Positions 1 through 7,600 are shown, counted from the stretch's first letter. The stretch is DNA of 32,119 bases from an uncultured Lachnospiraceae bacterium (GCA_910578825.1 CAJTSB010000029.1:1-32119), one strand, 5' to 3'. A program made the numbers and translations. Notes: a model not told the origin generated them from the sequence alone.

Positions 1-464
1 TTCCATGATACGCCGTCATGCGCGTCCTTCAGCGCCATAAACAGCGCATAATCATTCAGCCAGTCGGCCTGCTCCTCACAAAACAGCACATACTCACCGG
101 GAATTTTCCTGCGAAATCGTTCAAACGCCTTATGTAACAAGGGATAACGATTCTCATAGAGAACGCTGTAATCCACCTCTGTTACAGACTGGCCCCACGA
201 ATATGATTTGCATTCCTTCTCTGTAAGCAATCCCTCCTCACAGAGGACGTCCAGATCAATAAAATAAGGATTCCCGGCAAAACTCGAAAAAGACTGATAG
301 GGGGAATCCCCATAACTGGTCGGACAAACCGGCAAAACCTGCCAATACTTCTGTCCTGCCTTTACAAGAAAATCTACGAATTTCCTCGCCTCCGCCCCCA
401 TGGTTCCTATCCCATAAGGGGAGGGCAGCGAAGAAATGTGCATTAAAATTCCACTACTACGCAT
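1..464 (-). CDS. malQ: 4-alpha-glucanotransferase (amylomaltase), N-terminal part; runs off the window
   Basis: Transfers alpha-1,4-glucan segments between maltodextrins in the cytoplasm, releasing glucose and longer dextrins. About 154 residues are visible of a family that is usually near 500; the 3' end lies beyond base 1. The N-terminus carries the family signature RSSGILMHISSLPSPYGIGT, followed by a GDSPYQSFSSFAGNPYFID stretch typical of GH77 enzymes. I chose the ATG at 464 because AGGAGG lies 10 bases upstream. An in-frame ATG at 473 sits only one base after that AGGAGG, which is too close. It is the last visible gene of the sugar-transporter operon, which points to imported maltodextrins as substrate. 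A structured repeat (494-569) separates it from the upstream permease gene. Confidence 0.93.
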   Translation of the reverse strand, partial: MRSSGILMHISSLPSPYGIGTMGAEARKFVDFLVKAGQKYWQVLPVCPTSYGDSPYQSFSSFAGNPYFIDLDVLCEEGLLTEKECKSYSWGQSVTEVDYSVLYENRYPLLHKAFERFRRKIPGEYVLFCEEQADWLNDYALFMALKDAHDGVSW

Positions 465-478
465 GATGCGCATACCTC

Positions 479-556
479 CTAATCAATATGTATCGGCACG
501 CGACGCACAGCGTCACCTGCCATGTCGGAGGAAGGCATTCCAGAAATGCTGCGCAT
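479..556 (-). CDS. possible 25-codon leader ORF inside the dispersed repeat
   Basis: On the minus strand GGAGGAAGGCAA is followed directly by ATG at 556 and 25 codons ending in TAG at 479-481. This TAG overlaps the AGGAGG that serves malQ, an arrangement suited to translational coupling. The peptide begins MRSISGMPSSDMAGDA and has no recognisable domain. The frame is not conserved in the second copy of the repeat (11571-11647), where one extra base changes it. It may therefore be a by-product of a DNA or RNA element rather than a true gene. Confidence 0.22.
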   Translation of the reverse strand: MRSISGMPSSDMAGDAVRRVPIHID

Positions 557-569
557 TTGCCTTCCTCCT
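494..569. repeat. dispersed structured repeat, copy 1
   Basis: This 76-bp stretch is nearly identical to 11571-11647. It holds two hairpins. One is GACGC/GCGTC with a three-base loop (ACA here, TTT in copy 2), flanked by outer GGCA/TGCC. The other is a 10-bp GGAGGAAGGC/GCCTTCCTCC stem enclosing AAATGC-TGC-GCATTT. The repeat begins at the stop codon of the permease gene and ends just before the malQ ribosome binding site. The loop differs while the stem is kept, which suggests selection on structure. Confidence 0.85.
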
Positions 570-1409
570 CTATCCTTTTACTGCGCCTGCCACAACGCCC
601 TTTATAATATACTTCTGGCAGAACATATAAAAGATGATAATCGGAATAATGGCAAGCACCAACATAGCCATCATGGCGCCCATGTCCACGGAACCATATC
701 CGCCTTTCAGGTACTGGATGGCGATGGGAATCGTCTTCCACCGCTTGATGTCCAACACAAGGTACGGCAGGAGATAATCATTCCAAATCCACATCGTCTG
801 CAAAATCGCTACTGTGATGCAGGTAGGTTTTAAAATTGGAAACACTACATGGAAAAAAGTCTGAATCGGCGTGCAGCCGTCAATCATGGCCGCCTCCTCA
901 ATTTCCAGCGGAATTCCTCTTACAAATCCACAAAACATGAATACCGAAAGGCCGGCGCCAAATCCCAGATATACTAATATAATACCAATTGGGCTGTATA
1001 AATGCAACATATTTGCCAACTTTGAGAGCGTAAACATTACCATCTGGAACGGCACAATCATCGAAAACAGACATAAATAGTACATGGCGGTGGAAAATGC
1101 AGACTTGACCCTGGATATGTACCAGGCACACATCGAAGTACACAATATAATCACTGCCACCGAACAGATGGTGATGAAGAGGGAATTTTTCAATGCATCA
1201 AAAAATTTGATTTTCTCCATTCCCCGCACATAATTTTCCAGCTCCACAAACATCTTACCGAATGGTATCTCAAATGGCTTGCGGCTGATATAGACCTTTT
1301 TCTTAAATGAATTGATGACAACCAACAGTATCGGGAACACCCATGCCACGGTCAGTAAGCTGAAAAATACCGTCAGGAGCCATCCATGTTTTACCTTTTT
1401 CACCTCCAC
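570..1409 (-). CDS. carbohydrate ABC transporter permease, MalG-like (CUT1)
   Basis: Inner-membrane subunit of an ABC importer for a sugar or oligosaccharide. The 279 residues match the usual length of MalG-type permeases and show about six hydrophobic segments. The cytoplasmic EAA loop is visible near residues 170-190 (EIEEAAMIDGCTPIQTF). The start is a GTG at 1409, whose first base overlaps the last base of the upstream permease TAG. AAAGGAGG inside the end of that gene lies 10 bases before the GTG, so the two are probably translationally coupled. It forms a pair with the MalF-like permease and depends on the binding lipoprotein upstream. No ATPase is encoded in the visible part of the operon, so a shared MsmX/MalK-type ATPase is likely, as in many Firmicutes. 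Confidence 0.92.
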   Translation of the reverse strand: MEVKKVKHGWLLTVFFSLLTVAWVFPILLVVINSFKKKVYISRKPFEIPFGKMFVELENYVRGMEKIKFFDALKNSLFITICSVAVIILCTSMCAWYISRVKSAFSTAMYYLCLFSMIVPFQMVMFTLSKLANMLHLYSPIGIILVYLGFGAGLSVFMFCGFVRGIPLEIEEAAMIDGCTPIQTFFHVVFPILKPTCITVAILQTMWIWNDYLLPYLVLDIKRWKTIPIAIQYLKGGYGSVDMGAMMAMLVLAIIPIIIFYMFCQKYIIKGVVAGAVKG

Positions 1410-2251
1410 TACTGTTGTACCTCCTTTGTTCTCGTCAACCTGATCTGGATGATGGCGATAATCGTCACCAGAAGAAAGAACACGACCGCTTTCGCCTGCC
1501 CGACGCCCTCATATCCCGTCCTTCCATAAAACGTGTTAAAGATATTCAACGCCAGAAGTTCCGACATCCTCGAGGGCTCGCCGTTCGTCAGGGCAAGATT
1601 CTGGTCAAAAAGTTTAAATCCATTTGTCAATGTCAGAAAAGTACAGATGGTAATCGACGGCATCACCATGGGGATTGTCACATGGAATAAAATCTGCGCT
1701 GGTTTTGCTCCGTCAATCTTTGCCGCCTCAATCAGCTCTCCCGGAATATTCTGGATGCCGGAAATATAGATAATCATCATATACCCGATCTGCTGCCAGC
1801 ACATCAGAATAACCAGCCCCCAGAATCCATAGACGGAATTGTAGGTGAGCGTCTTTTGATACTGTGCCAGAATTCCATTCAGCAAAAGCTGCCAGATATA
1901 GCCCAGTACAATTCCGCCAATCAGGTTTGGCATAAAAAATACCGTCCGGAACAGGTTTGTCCCCTTAATCCCTTTTGTCAACAGCATTGCCACAGCAAAC
2001 GCCAGCACATTGATAAACACCACAGATACAATGGTAAAAGCGACGGTATACCAGAGCGAATGGAGAAAGGTTTTATCCGTGAATACTTTCAAATAATTTC
2101 CAAATCCGATAAACCTTGCATCCGTCACTGTCGTAAATTTACAAAAAGACAGATAGATACCCATGACAAACGGAATAAAAAATCCAATTGTAAAGGCCGC
2201 CAGCGTCGGAAATGCAAAGACAGGAAAATATCGTTTCAAAGACTTATGCAT
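1409..2251 (-). CDS. carbohydrate ABC transporter permease, MalF-like (CUT1)
   Basis: First permease of the sugar importer, 280 residues, in the cytoplasmic membrane. It starts with a short basic cytoplasmic N-terminus (MHKSLKRYFP) and then several hydrophobic helices. The EAA loop that contacts the ATPase is seen near residues 173-190 (GELIEAAKIDGAKPAQILF). The ATG at 2251 is preceded by GGAGGGAGG at good spacing. The gene ends in a TAG whose last base is also the first base of the MalG-like GTG start. The binding-protein gene lies 33 bases upstream. Together the three genes make a standard CUT1 set; the exact sugar cannot be read from the permeases alone. Confidence 0.92.
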   Translation of the reverse strand: MHKSLKRYFPVFAFPTLAAFTIGFFIPFVMGIYLSFCKFTTVTDARFIGFGNYLKVFTDKTFLHSLWYTVAFTIVSVVFINVLAFAVAMLLTKGIKGTNLFRTVFFMPNLIGGIVLGYIWQLLLNGILAQYQKTLTYNSVYGFWGLVILMCWQQIGYMMIIYISGIQNIPGELIEAAKIDGAKPAQILFHVTIPMVMPSITICTFLTLTNGFKLFDQNLALTNGEPSRMSELLALNIFNTFYGRTGYEGVGQAKAVVFFLLVTIIAIIQIRLTRTKEVQQ

Positions 2252-2284
2252 AAACTGCCTCCCTCCATTCGTTCTGCTTTCCTG

Positions 2285-3691
2285 CTATTCATTTACCGCA
2301 CGGTACTCCGACTCCCAGCCTTCAATGAATGCTTTTTTGACCGCATCCCAGTCTCCGGTTCCCTGGGCATACTCAAGCAGCGCGCTTCCCACGCCATTTT
2401 TCCATCCCTCTGACGGTATCGTTGAGAATACCCAGGGGATTGAGTTCTTTCCACTGTCAATATATTCATTCGCCGCAGCCACAAGCGGATTCTCCGGCTG
2501 ATATTCCTCAGTAAACGTTTCAAACGGCGTCACAAATCCCATCTCATCCCGGAACGTCTCGCGTCCCCGGTCACTGGTAATGACCCACTCCATGAAATGC
2601 AGGGTCGCGTCAATATCGTCCTGGGAGGCATTCTTATTGACACACCAGTAATTTTCAGACCCCGTACAAAGTCCCTGATTCTGCTCATCTCCAACCCCTA
2701 TATAAATAGGAAGCATTCCCATATCTTCATCATCAACATCATTACCGGCAATATCGTTATATACCCATGTGCCGTTCTGATAAAAAGCCGCCTCCCCCAT
2801 GGAAAATTCTGCCGCTGCATCTTCCCCGGTCATGCCAGACAACATCGTCGGCTCCACCGTGGAATCCGTGATATACAAATCCCACATATTCTTATAGGCG
2901 TCCAGATACGTTCCCTTGATGGCGTCTGTGGTATCAAGATCATCATCCTGATACTCAAAATAAATCGGCATGTTTGCCAAATGCGTCTTATAACGCCAGT
3001 CGGAAGAAGAATCCATGCCGGCCGAAGCAAAAACGCCTTTAATTTCAAGCTCGTCCTTTTTCGCCTGCATATCGTCCGCCACTTCCTTCAGTTTTGCGAA
3101 ACTGTTAATCTCTGAAACGTCCTTAATTTTTGCCCCGTTTGTCTCACAATAATCCTCAAGGATTTCCTTATTATAGATTAATCCGTACGTTTCAATCACA
3201 TAAGCGACGCCTTGTACCTGTCCATCATCGCTAATCAACGCAAAATCATCACTTTTTAAATTTTTATAAACCGCACTGTCTTTCAGGTCATAACAGTAAT
3301 CCTTCCAGGCTGCAAGTCCCGCCGGGCCATTCACCTGAAACAGCGTGGGCGCTTCCGACTTTGCCATCTCCGATTTCAGCGTGGACTCGTACGTTCCAGA
3401 CGCAGCCGTCTCGATGGTTACCGGAATCCCGGTCTCATCACTGTATTCCTCCGCCAGATCTTTCCACTGCTGTGCCTGTTCCGGCTTAAAATTCAAATAA
3501 TATACGGAGCCGGAGACTTCCTGTATCAGGTCGTCCTCTCCTCCATTGTCATTGTCAACCGCCTCATTTTCCTGATTGGACGTATTTTTGTCGTCCGCTG
3601 CATTCTCATTATTGTCCCTGTTTCCGCAGCCGGCAGCCGCAGCCGCTGTCAATGCCGCAATCAGCAGAATTGATACCAGTTTCTTTTTCAT
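2285..3691 (-). CDS. extracellular sugar-binding lipoprotein (CUT1 family)
   Basis: Captures the transported sugar outside the membrane and hands it to the two permeases. The protein has 468 residues. A type II signal peptide has a basic start (MKKKL), a hydrophobic core and the lipobox AAGC with Cys22 as the lipidation site. A low-complexity acidic, Asn-rich linker covers roughly residues 24-55. The rest is a cluster 1 solute-binding fold, with motifs such as FQVNGPAGLAAW and the C-terminal WVITSDRGRETFRDEMGFVTPF. An AGGAGGATGATTC ribosome binding site precedes the ATG at 3691. It heads the operon, and downstream malQ favours maltodextrins, but the ligand is an inference. Confidence 0.93.
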   Translation of the reverse strand: MKKKLVSILLIAALTAAAAAGCGNRDNNENAADDKNTSNQENEAVDNDNGGEDDLIQEVSGSVYYLNFKPEQAQQWKDLAEEYSDETGIPVTIETAASGTYESTLKSEMAKSEAPTLFQVNGPAGLAAWKDYCYDLKDSAVYKNLKSDDFALISDDGQVQGVAYVIETYGLIYNKEILEDYCETNGAKIKDVSEINSFAKLKEVADDMQAKKDELEIKGVFASAGMDSSSDWRYKTHLANMPIYFEYQDDDLDTTDAIKGTYLDAYKNMWDLYITDSTVEPTMLSGMTGEDAAAEFSMGEAAFYQNGTWVYNDIAGNDVDDEDMGMLPIYIGVGDEQNQGLCTGSENYWCVNKNASQDDIDATLHFMEWVITSDRGRETFRDEMGFVTPFETFTEEYQPENPLVAAANEYIDSGKNSIPWVFSTIPSEGWKNGVGSALLEYAQGTGDWDAVKKAFIEGWESEYRAVNE

Positions 3692-3783
3692 GAATCATCC
3701 TCCTAAACGCATAATAATCTGTAACAGCTATGTCCAAACCAGCGTAAAAACAGCTTTTTCAACACCTGACTGTTACAGCAAAA

Positions 3784-3796
3784 TATACTTTTAGTA
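3784..3796. promoter_or_regulatory. possible operator upstream of the sugar transporter operon
   Basis: ATACT-TTT-AGTAT is a perfect 5-bp inverted repeat. It lies in an AT-rich stretch about 95 bases before the binding-protein start, within a longer imperfect palindrome at 3781-3804. A sugar-responsive repressor or activator could bind here. No regulator gene is next to it, and I could not place a convincing promoter, so this is weak. Confidence 0.25.
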
Positions 3797-3875
3797 TGGT
3801 ATTTTTGATATTATCTATTCACGAAAAAACAAACTTCTTTCTTCAAAAAATACATTTTTACAGATCCGTTTTTCC

Positions 3876-4136
3876 TTATTTTCCTCTCGGCTCCGGCAGC
3901 TCCACCAGAATGATGTCAGGTCCGATTTTTACTACATGTTTCCAGGGAATGATAATATCATTTCCTCTTCCAAAAAAACAACACCACTTCGCACAGCCCG
4001 GAATAATCAGGGCGAGAACCATACCGGTGCAGATATCAATCTCAACGTCTATCACAAACCCCAGACATTCGCAATTACAGATATTGATGACTTCCTTTTC
4101 CCGCAACTCACACAGACGCATGACGTTTCTTTCCAT
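3876..4136 (-). CDS. YlmC/YmxH family sporulation-associated protein (PRC-barrel-like)
   Basis: A small protein of 86 residues from the chosen start. Its sequence fits the YlmC/YmxH family, small PRC-barrel-like proteins of spore-forming Firmicutes that lack a firm biochemical role. Family-like features are the N-terminal RLCELREKEVINI, the GFVIDVEID strand pair and the C-terminal IPWKHVVKIGPDIILVEL. A conspicuous CAKWCCFFGRGNDI loop lies in the middle. I start at the ATG at 4136 because GGGGGG lies six bases upstream; an in-frame ATG at 4142 overlaps that site. The gene stands alone between the hairpin after the glycerol operon and the sugar-transporter promoter region. Function is unknown beyond the family link. 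Confidence 0.85.
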   Translation of the reverse strand: MERNVMRLCELREKEVINICNCECLGFVIDVEIDICTGMVLALIIPGCAKWCCFFGRGNDIIIPWKHVVKIGPDIILVELPEPRGK

Positions 4137-4161
4137 ATACATCCCCCCTGTAAACGCAACA

Positions 4162-4196
4162 ATTCCCCCTGCTCTATCCTATGTTGCAGGGGGAAT
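4162..4196 (-). terminator. hairpin at the end of the glycerol operon
   Basis: ATTCCCCCTGC (4162-4172) pairs perfectly with GCAGGGGGAAT (4186-4196), an 11-bp stem with a 13-base loop. It lies 22 bases after the DUF1667 stop codon. Neither side has a strong U tract (TGTTGCGTTT on the minus strand), so it may be a weak terminator or an mRNA-stabilising end that lets some transcripts reach the YlmC-like gene. Confidence 0.6.
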
Positions 4197-4218
4197 GTCT
4201 GTGACTGATATTTACTTC

Positions 4219-4578
4219 TCAGATTACGTCTTTCGTGGCGATGATATCCACGCCGGTGTCTGCCACGTTACTGATAATCACATCTCCGATATGAACCGGA
4301 GCCTGTACTTTCACGCCTTTTAGAGCCTTCATGATGTCAAAAATCTTACCTTTGGGGATATCTTCTTTCGTCTTCACCGATACTGCCGCAAGGCTGCCGC
4401 CTTCCACAATCACGGAGCTCGTGACGATTCTGGTCGGATTCGTCACTTCTTTTCTCGCATAATCATCTCCGCGTTTGCAGGTATTTCCGGTCACACTGGA
4501 GACTTCACCATTATTCATTTCCACTTTCAGAGGACATCCCATCGGACAGCCGATACAAATCAATTCTCTTGTTTCCAT
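4219..4578 (-). CDS. DUF1667 Cys-rich protein, last gene of the glycerol operon
   Basis: A 119-residue protein of the DUF1667 family, which commonly follows glycerol-3-phosphate dehydrogenase-like flavoproteins in clostridia. The N-terminus has CIGCPMGC (Cys8, Cys11, Cys15), and GNTCKRGDDYARKE supplies a fourth Cys (Cys33). The C-X2-C-X3-C...C-(K/R)-G order resembles the [4Fe-4S] segment of molybdopterin oxidoreductases. I infer that it binds an iron-sulfur cluster and passes electrons for the two flavoproteins upstream. The rest is a small beta-rich domain with no catalytic signature. The gene starts three bases after the stop of the preceding oxidoreductase gene, so the two are surely cotranscribed. 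Biochemical role: not established to my knowledge. Confidence 0.88.
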   Translation of the reverse strand: METRELICIGCPMGCPLKVEMNNGEVSSVTGNTCKRGDDYARKEVTNPTRIVTSSVIVEGGSLAAVSVKTKEDIPKGKIFDIMKALKGVKVQAPVHIGDVIISNVADTGVDIIATKDVI

Positions 4579-4581
4579 ATT

Positions 4582-5853
4582 TTACGCCTCCTCTATTTTC
4601 ACAGTAATCTGGGACAAATCGGGAAATGCCGCCAATTCTTCTTTCTTCAATACTACTTCTTCCATCTCTCCAGGTGCGACCACCGGGCGTTTCCTGTGAA
4701 TCACACGTTTATCGTTAAGATATACGGACACATAACAATTCTTGTATACGTCGCCTACGCGGAAACGTACAATATGTTTCTCATCCATCCGCTCTGGGTT
4801 GATAGTCTTTGGAACCGTGTAACGTGCGCCCTCCGTTGCAATGATCGGGACGTCCTTTGCCTTCGAATCTATATGTTTCGCACCGTTTGCAATGTATTCA
4901 GCCGCATGTTTTCCCGCTGCCTTCGCCTCCTCGGAAACGAAATCCACAAGGTCGTGTACATGAAGTACATTGCCGCAGGCAAATACGCCCTCAATATTCG
5001 TCTCAAGACATTCGTTTACCACAGGACCGGACGTAACAGGATTCATCTCCACGCCGAGTCCGCTGGAAATTTCATTTTCCGGAATCAAGCCGCAGGACAG
5101 AAGCAGCGTGTCACACGTATAATGCTCTTCCGTTCCCGGAATCGGTCTGCGATTCTCGTCTACCTGTGCAATCGTTACGCCCTCTACGCGCTCTTTTCCA
5201 TCAATGTCTACCACCGTATGGCTCAGTTTGAGCGGAATTCCGAAATCGTCCAGACACTGTACGATATTACGTTTCAAGCCTCCGGAGTAGGGCAAAAGCT
5301 CTGCCACCACTTTTACTTTGGCGCCCTCTAAGGTCATCCTTCTTGCCATGATAAGTCCGATATCGCCGGAGCCAAGAATCACCACCTCGCGCCCGGGCAT
5401 ATACCCTTCCATATTTACAAGACGCTGCGCCGTACCGGCGGAATAAACGCCTGCGGGGCGATATCCGGGAATATTCAACGCCCCTCTGGAACGCTCCCGG
5501 CAGCCCATGGCGAGAATCACGGCTTTTGCCTGAATCTCAAACATGCCTTCCTCACGGTTCATGGCTGTGACAACCTTATTTTCCGAGATATCCATCACCA
5601 TAGTATTTAATTTATATTCAATCTTCTCTTCCTCTAATTGCTGAATAAACCTTCCGGCATATTCCGGCCCTGTCAGTTCTTCCTTAAAGGTATGAAGTCC
5701 AAAACCATTGTGGATGCACTGGTTTAAGATGCCTCCAAGCTCCTTGTCACGCTCCAGGACAAGAATGGATTCTATACCGTTTCTCTTTGCGGATACCGCC
5801 GCTGCCAATCCCGCCGGACCGCCGCCTACAATTACAATGTCATAATTTAACAT
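4582..5853 (-). CDS. NAD(P)/FAD-dependent oxidoreductase, probable electron-transfer partner of the glycerol-3-phosphate dehydrogenase
   Basis: A two-dinucleotide-binding-domain flavoprotein of 423 residues. The FAD site is IVGGGPAGLAAA near residue 8, the second nucleotide motif is ILGSGDIGL in the middle, and a GVFACGNVLHVHDLVDFVSEEA segment closes the FAD site near residues 295-315. The C-terminal part (KTINPERMDEKHIVRFRVGD) is a small extra domain. Related proteins sit beside GlpA-like enzymes and DUF1667 proteins in many Lachnospiraceae and resemble the HcnB/opine-oxidase alpha-type subunits. I infer that it moves electrons from the FAD dehydrogenase to NAD or another carrier. The start at 5853 follows GCGAGGAAAAAGT, 22 bases after the stop of the upstream gene. 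Confidence 0.9.
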   Translation of the reverse strand: MLNYDIVIVGGGPAGLAAAVSAKRNGIESILVLERDKELGGILNQCIHNGFGLHTFKEELTGPEYAGRFIQQLEEEKIEYKLNTMVMDISENKVVTAMNREEGMFEIQAKAVILAMGCRERSRGALNIPGYRPAGVYSAGTAQRLVNMEGYMPGREVVILGSGDIGLIMARRMTLEGAKVKVVAELLPYSGGLKRNIVQCLDDFGIPLKLSHTVVDIDGKERVEGVTIAQVDENRRPIPGTEEHYTCDTLLLSCGLIPENEISSGLGVEMNPVTSGPVVNECLETNIEGVFACGNVLHVHDLVDFVSEEAKAAGKHAAEYIANGAKHIDSKAKDVPIIATEGARYTVPKTINPERMDEKHIVRFRVGDVYKNCYVSVYLNDKRVIHRKRPVVAPGEMEEVVLKKEELAAFPDLSQITVKIEEA

Positions 5854-5875
5854 ACTTTTTCCTCGCTTTCCGACA

Positions 5876-7312
5876 CTATATTCTGTCTTTGTTGATTCCT
5901 ACGATAATCCTGGAGTTGCCACCGGACTTTGTAATTTCCGCCGGATCTACCCCACGTTCTCTTGCAAGGATTTCAATTGTTCTGGGAGAACAGAATCCTG
6001 ACTGGCATCGTCCCATTCCCGCTCTCGTTCTGCGTTTTACGCCGTCTAAGGATTTTGCGCCCAGCGGACGGTTGATGGCGTCAATAATTTCACCTTCTGT
6101 AATCATCTCACAACGGCAGATGATATTTCCATATGCAGGTTTCTCCTTAATCAGTTCTGCACGTTCCTCATTGCTCAACGTCTTCGGATCAAGGATGCCT
6201 TTTCTCGTCGCCACAAAATCAGGATTTTCCTCTGCTCCTGTGAGTTCTTTGAGAATCTCTGCCACCATCTTACCGATTGCCGGAGCGCTTGTAAGTCCCG
6301 GTGATTCGATTCCCGCACAGTCAATAAAGCCTTTGGCGTCTTTCAGTTCGCCAATCCGGAATTCATGTCCATCCTCATGCGCACGCAGTCCCGCAAAGGA
6401 TGTGATAACCTGGCGGATGGGGAGACCTTTTACCGTAGTTCCCGCCTTTTTGATGAGTTCGTCGATTCCTTCCTGCGTGGTATTGGTTCCCTCTTTTTCT
6501 TCAATATCAATCGCGGTCGGTCCCACAAGCGTATTGCCGTGAACGGTCGGCGTCACGAGTACGCCCTTTCCAAATTTACTGGGGAGCTGGAAAATCGTAT
6601 GTGTGACAAATCCTTCTGTGGAACGATCCAACAGACAATAGTCTCCGCGTCGTGGTGTAATGTGAATTTTGTCTTCACTGACCATATTATGAAATTTATC
6701 TGCATAGACGCCTGCTGCATTTACGACATATTTTGTCTCAATATCTCCCTGGCTGGTTTTTACAATCCAGGCGTTATCTTTCTTCTCAAATCCGGTAACT
6801 TCCGTATCAAACTTAAATTCCACGCCATTCGTGGCTGCATTTTCTGCAAAAGCAATGTTCATGCCGAACGGACACACAATTCCACCTGTAGGCGCATACA
6901 GCGCTGCTACTGCCTCATCGGCAATATTCGGCTCCAGTTTTACAAGTTCTTCCCTGTCGATAATACGCAAATCTTTGACTCCATTTGCTATACCCCTGTC
7001 ATAAAGTTCTTTTAACCCGGGCATCTCCTCCTCATGAAGACATACGACTAAGGAGCCGTTTTTCTTAAAATGAAAATCAAGTTCCTTTGAGAGCTCTTCC
7101 ATCATCTGGTTGCCCTCTACATTGAGTTTAGCCATCAGAGAACCGGTCGCCGCGTCGTAACCAGCATGTACAATGGCGCTGTTTGCCTTTGATGTTCCGC
7201 AACAGACATCCTCTTCCTTTTCCACCACGCACACTTTCAGCTTGTACCTGGAAAGTTCCCTCGCTGAAGCCGCTCCCGAAACACCGGCCCCGATAATTAC
7301 TACATCATACAT
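5876..7312 (-). CDS. FAD-dependent glycerol-3-phosphate dehydrogenase (GlpA/GlpO-like) with C-terminal BFD-like [2Fe-2S] domain
   Basis: Oxidises glycerol 3-phosphate to dihydroxyacetone phosphate. The 478 residues start with an FAD motif (IIGAGVSGAASARELSRY) and continue as a DAO-family domain to about residue 370. A BFD-like domain follows, with cluster cysteines in IICRCEMI and GRCQSGFCSPR. This layout fits the GlpA-type anaerobic dehydrogenase better than the shorter L-2-hydroxyglutarate oxidase LhgO. LhgO-like activity cannot be excluded by motif alone, but the glpP-glpK-glpF context makes glycerol 3-phosphate the natural substrate. There is no GlpC-like membrane subunit, so electrons probably leave through the two downstream proteins. 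AAAGGTGAAAAT precedes the ATG. Confidence 0.9.
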   Translation of the reverse strand: MYDVVIIGAGVSGAASARELSRYKLKVCVVEKEEDVCCGTSKANSAIVHAGYDAATGSLMAKLNVEGNQMMEELSKELDFHFKKNGSLVVCLHEEEMPGLKELYDRGIANGVKDLRIIDREELVKLEPNIADEAVAALYAPTGGIVCPFGMNIAFAENAATNGVEFKFDTEVTGFEKKDNAWIVKTSQGDIETKYVVNAAGVYADKFHNMVSEDKIHITPRRGDYCLLDRSTEGFVTHTIFQLPSKFGKGVLVTPTVHGNTLVGPTAIDIEEKEGTNTTQEGIDELIKKAGTTVKGLPIRQVITSFAGLRAHEDGHEFRIGELKDAKGFIDCAGIESPGLTSAPAIGKMVAEILKELTGAEENPDFVATRKGILDPKTLSNEERAELIKEKPAYGNIICRCEMITEGEIIDAINRPLGAKSLDGVKRRTRAGMGRCQSGFCSPRTIEILARERGVDPAEITKSGGNSRIIVGINKDRI

Positions 7313-7461
7313 ATTTTCACCTTTCCTTTCTGATTATGATAAAAGAAAACTGTAGAAATTTCCGTTTGTATAGAAAGAAGCAACAATTACACCCCTCTTT
7401 TCAGGAATGCAATCATTGCTTCTCCATCATCTCTGCAATGTCATATATAAATTTCCCCTTA

Positions 7462-7518
7462 GCCACAGACGAAAGCCTCTTCAGAGGCGTATGACAGCTC
7501 TGCTGTCATGTCTGTGGC
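7462..7518. repeat. three-way-junction (cloverleaf-like) element
   Basis: GCCACAGAC (7462-7470) pairs with GTCTGTGGC (7510-7518) as a closing stem. Inside are two further perfect hairpins: GCCTCT/AGAGGC (7475-7488) and ATGACAGC/GCTGTCAT (7491-7509). Every arm is perfect, giving a compact 57-base three-way junction on either strand. It matches no riboswitch or RNA family I recognise. It may be a REP-like mobile palindrome or an mRNA processing or stability element. Confidence 0.75.
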
Positions 7519-7558
7519 GTAGAGTTCTATAATATACTCTATTGGTAACGCCAGGAAC

Positions 7559-7596
7559 CCTAAGGCATCCTCCCGCTCCGCGGGTCCCTCCTTAGG
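7559..7596. repeat. hairpin element just after glpF
   Basis: CCTAAGG (7559-7565) pairs with CCTTAGG (7590-7596), and an inner CCCGC/GCGGG stem (7572-7584) caps it. It begins five bases after the glpF stop codon on the minus strand. No U tract follows, so it is unlikely to be an efficient terminator. It could protect or process the operon mRNA. Confidence 0.55.
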
Positions 7597-7600
7597 ACAA

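Larger units (their letters stand above)
7313..7600. other. 288-bp non-coding gap between glpF and the G3P dehydrogenase
   Basis: No credible ORF is present. Two compact structured elements sit here, at 7462-7518 and 7559-7596, and are listed separately. Downstream of them the minus strand is AT-rich. A weak TTGCAT-17-TAATTG promoter-like pair lies closer to the dehydrogenase gene, so internal transcription is possible but not convincing. Confidence 0.6.

Noticed and set aside
1856..2413. 185-codon plus-strand ORF
   Set aside because: It crosses the boundary between the MalF-like and binding-protein genes on the other strand and reads as Lys/Gln/His-rich shadow sequence.
5787..6542. 251-codon plus-strand ORF
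   Set aside because: It lies wholly opposite the two flavoprotein genes, whose motifs are clear, and its translation is Ser/Pro/Ile-rich shadow sequence with no ribosome binding site.
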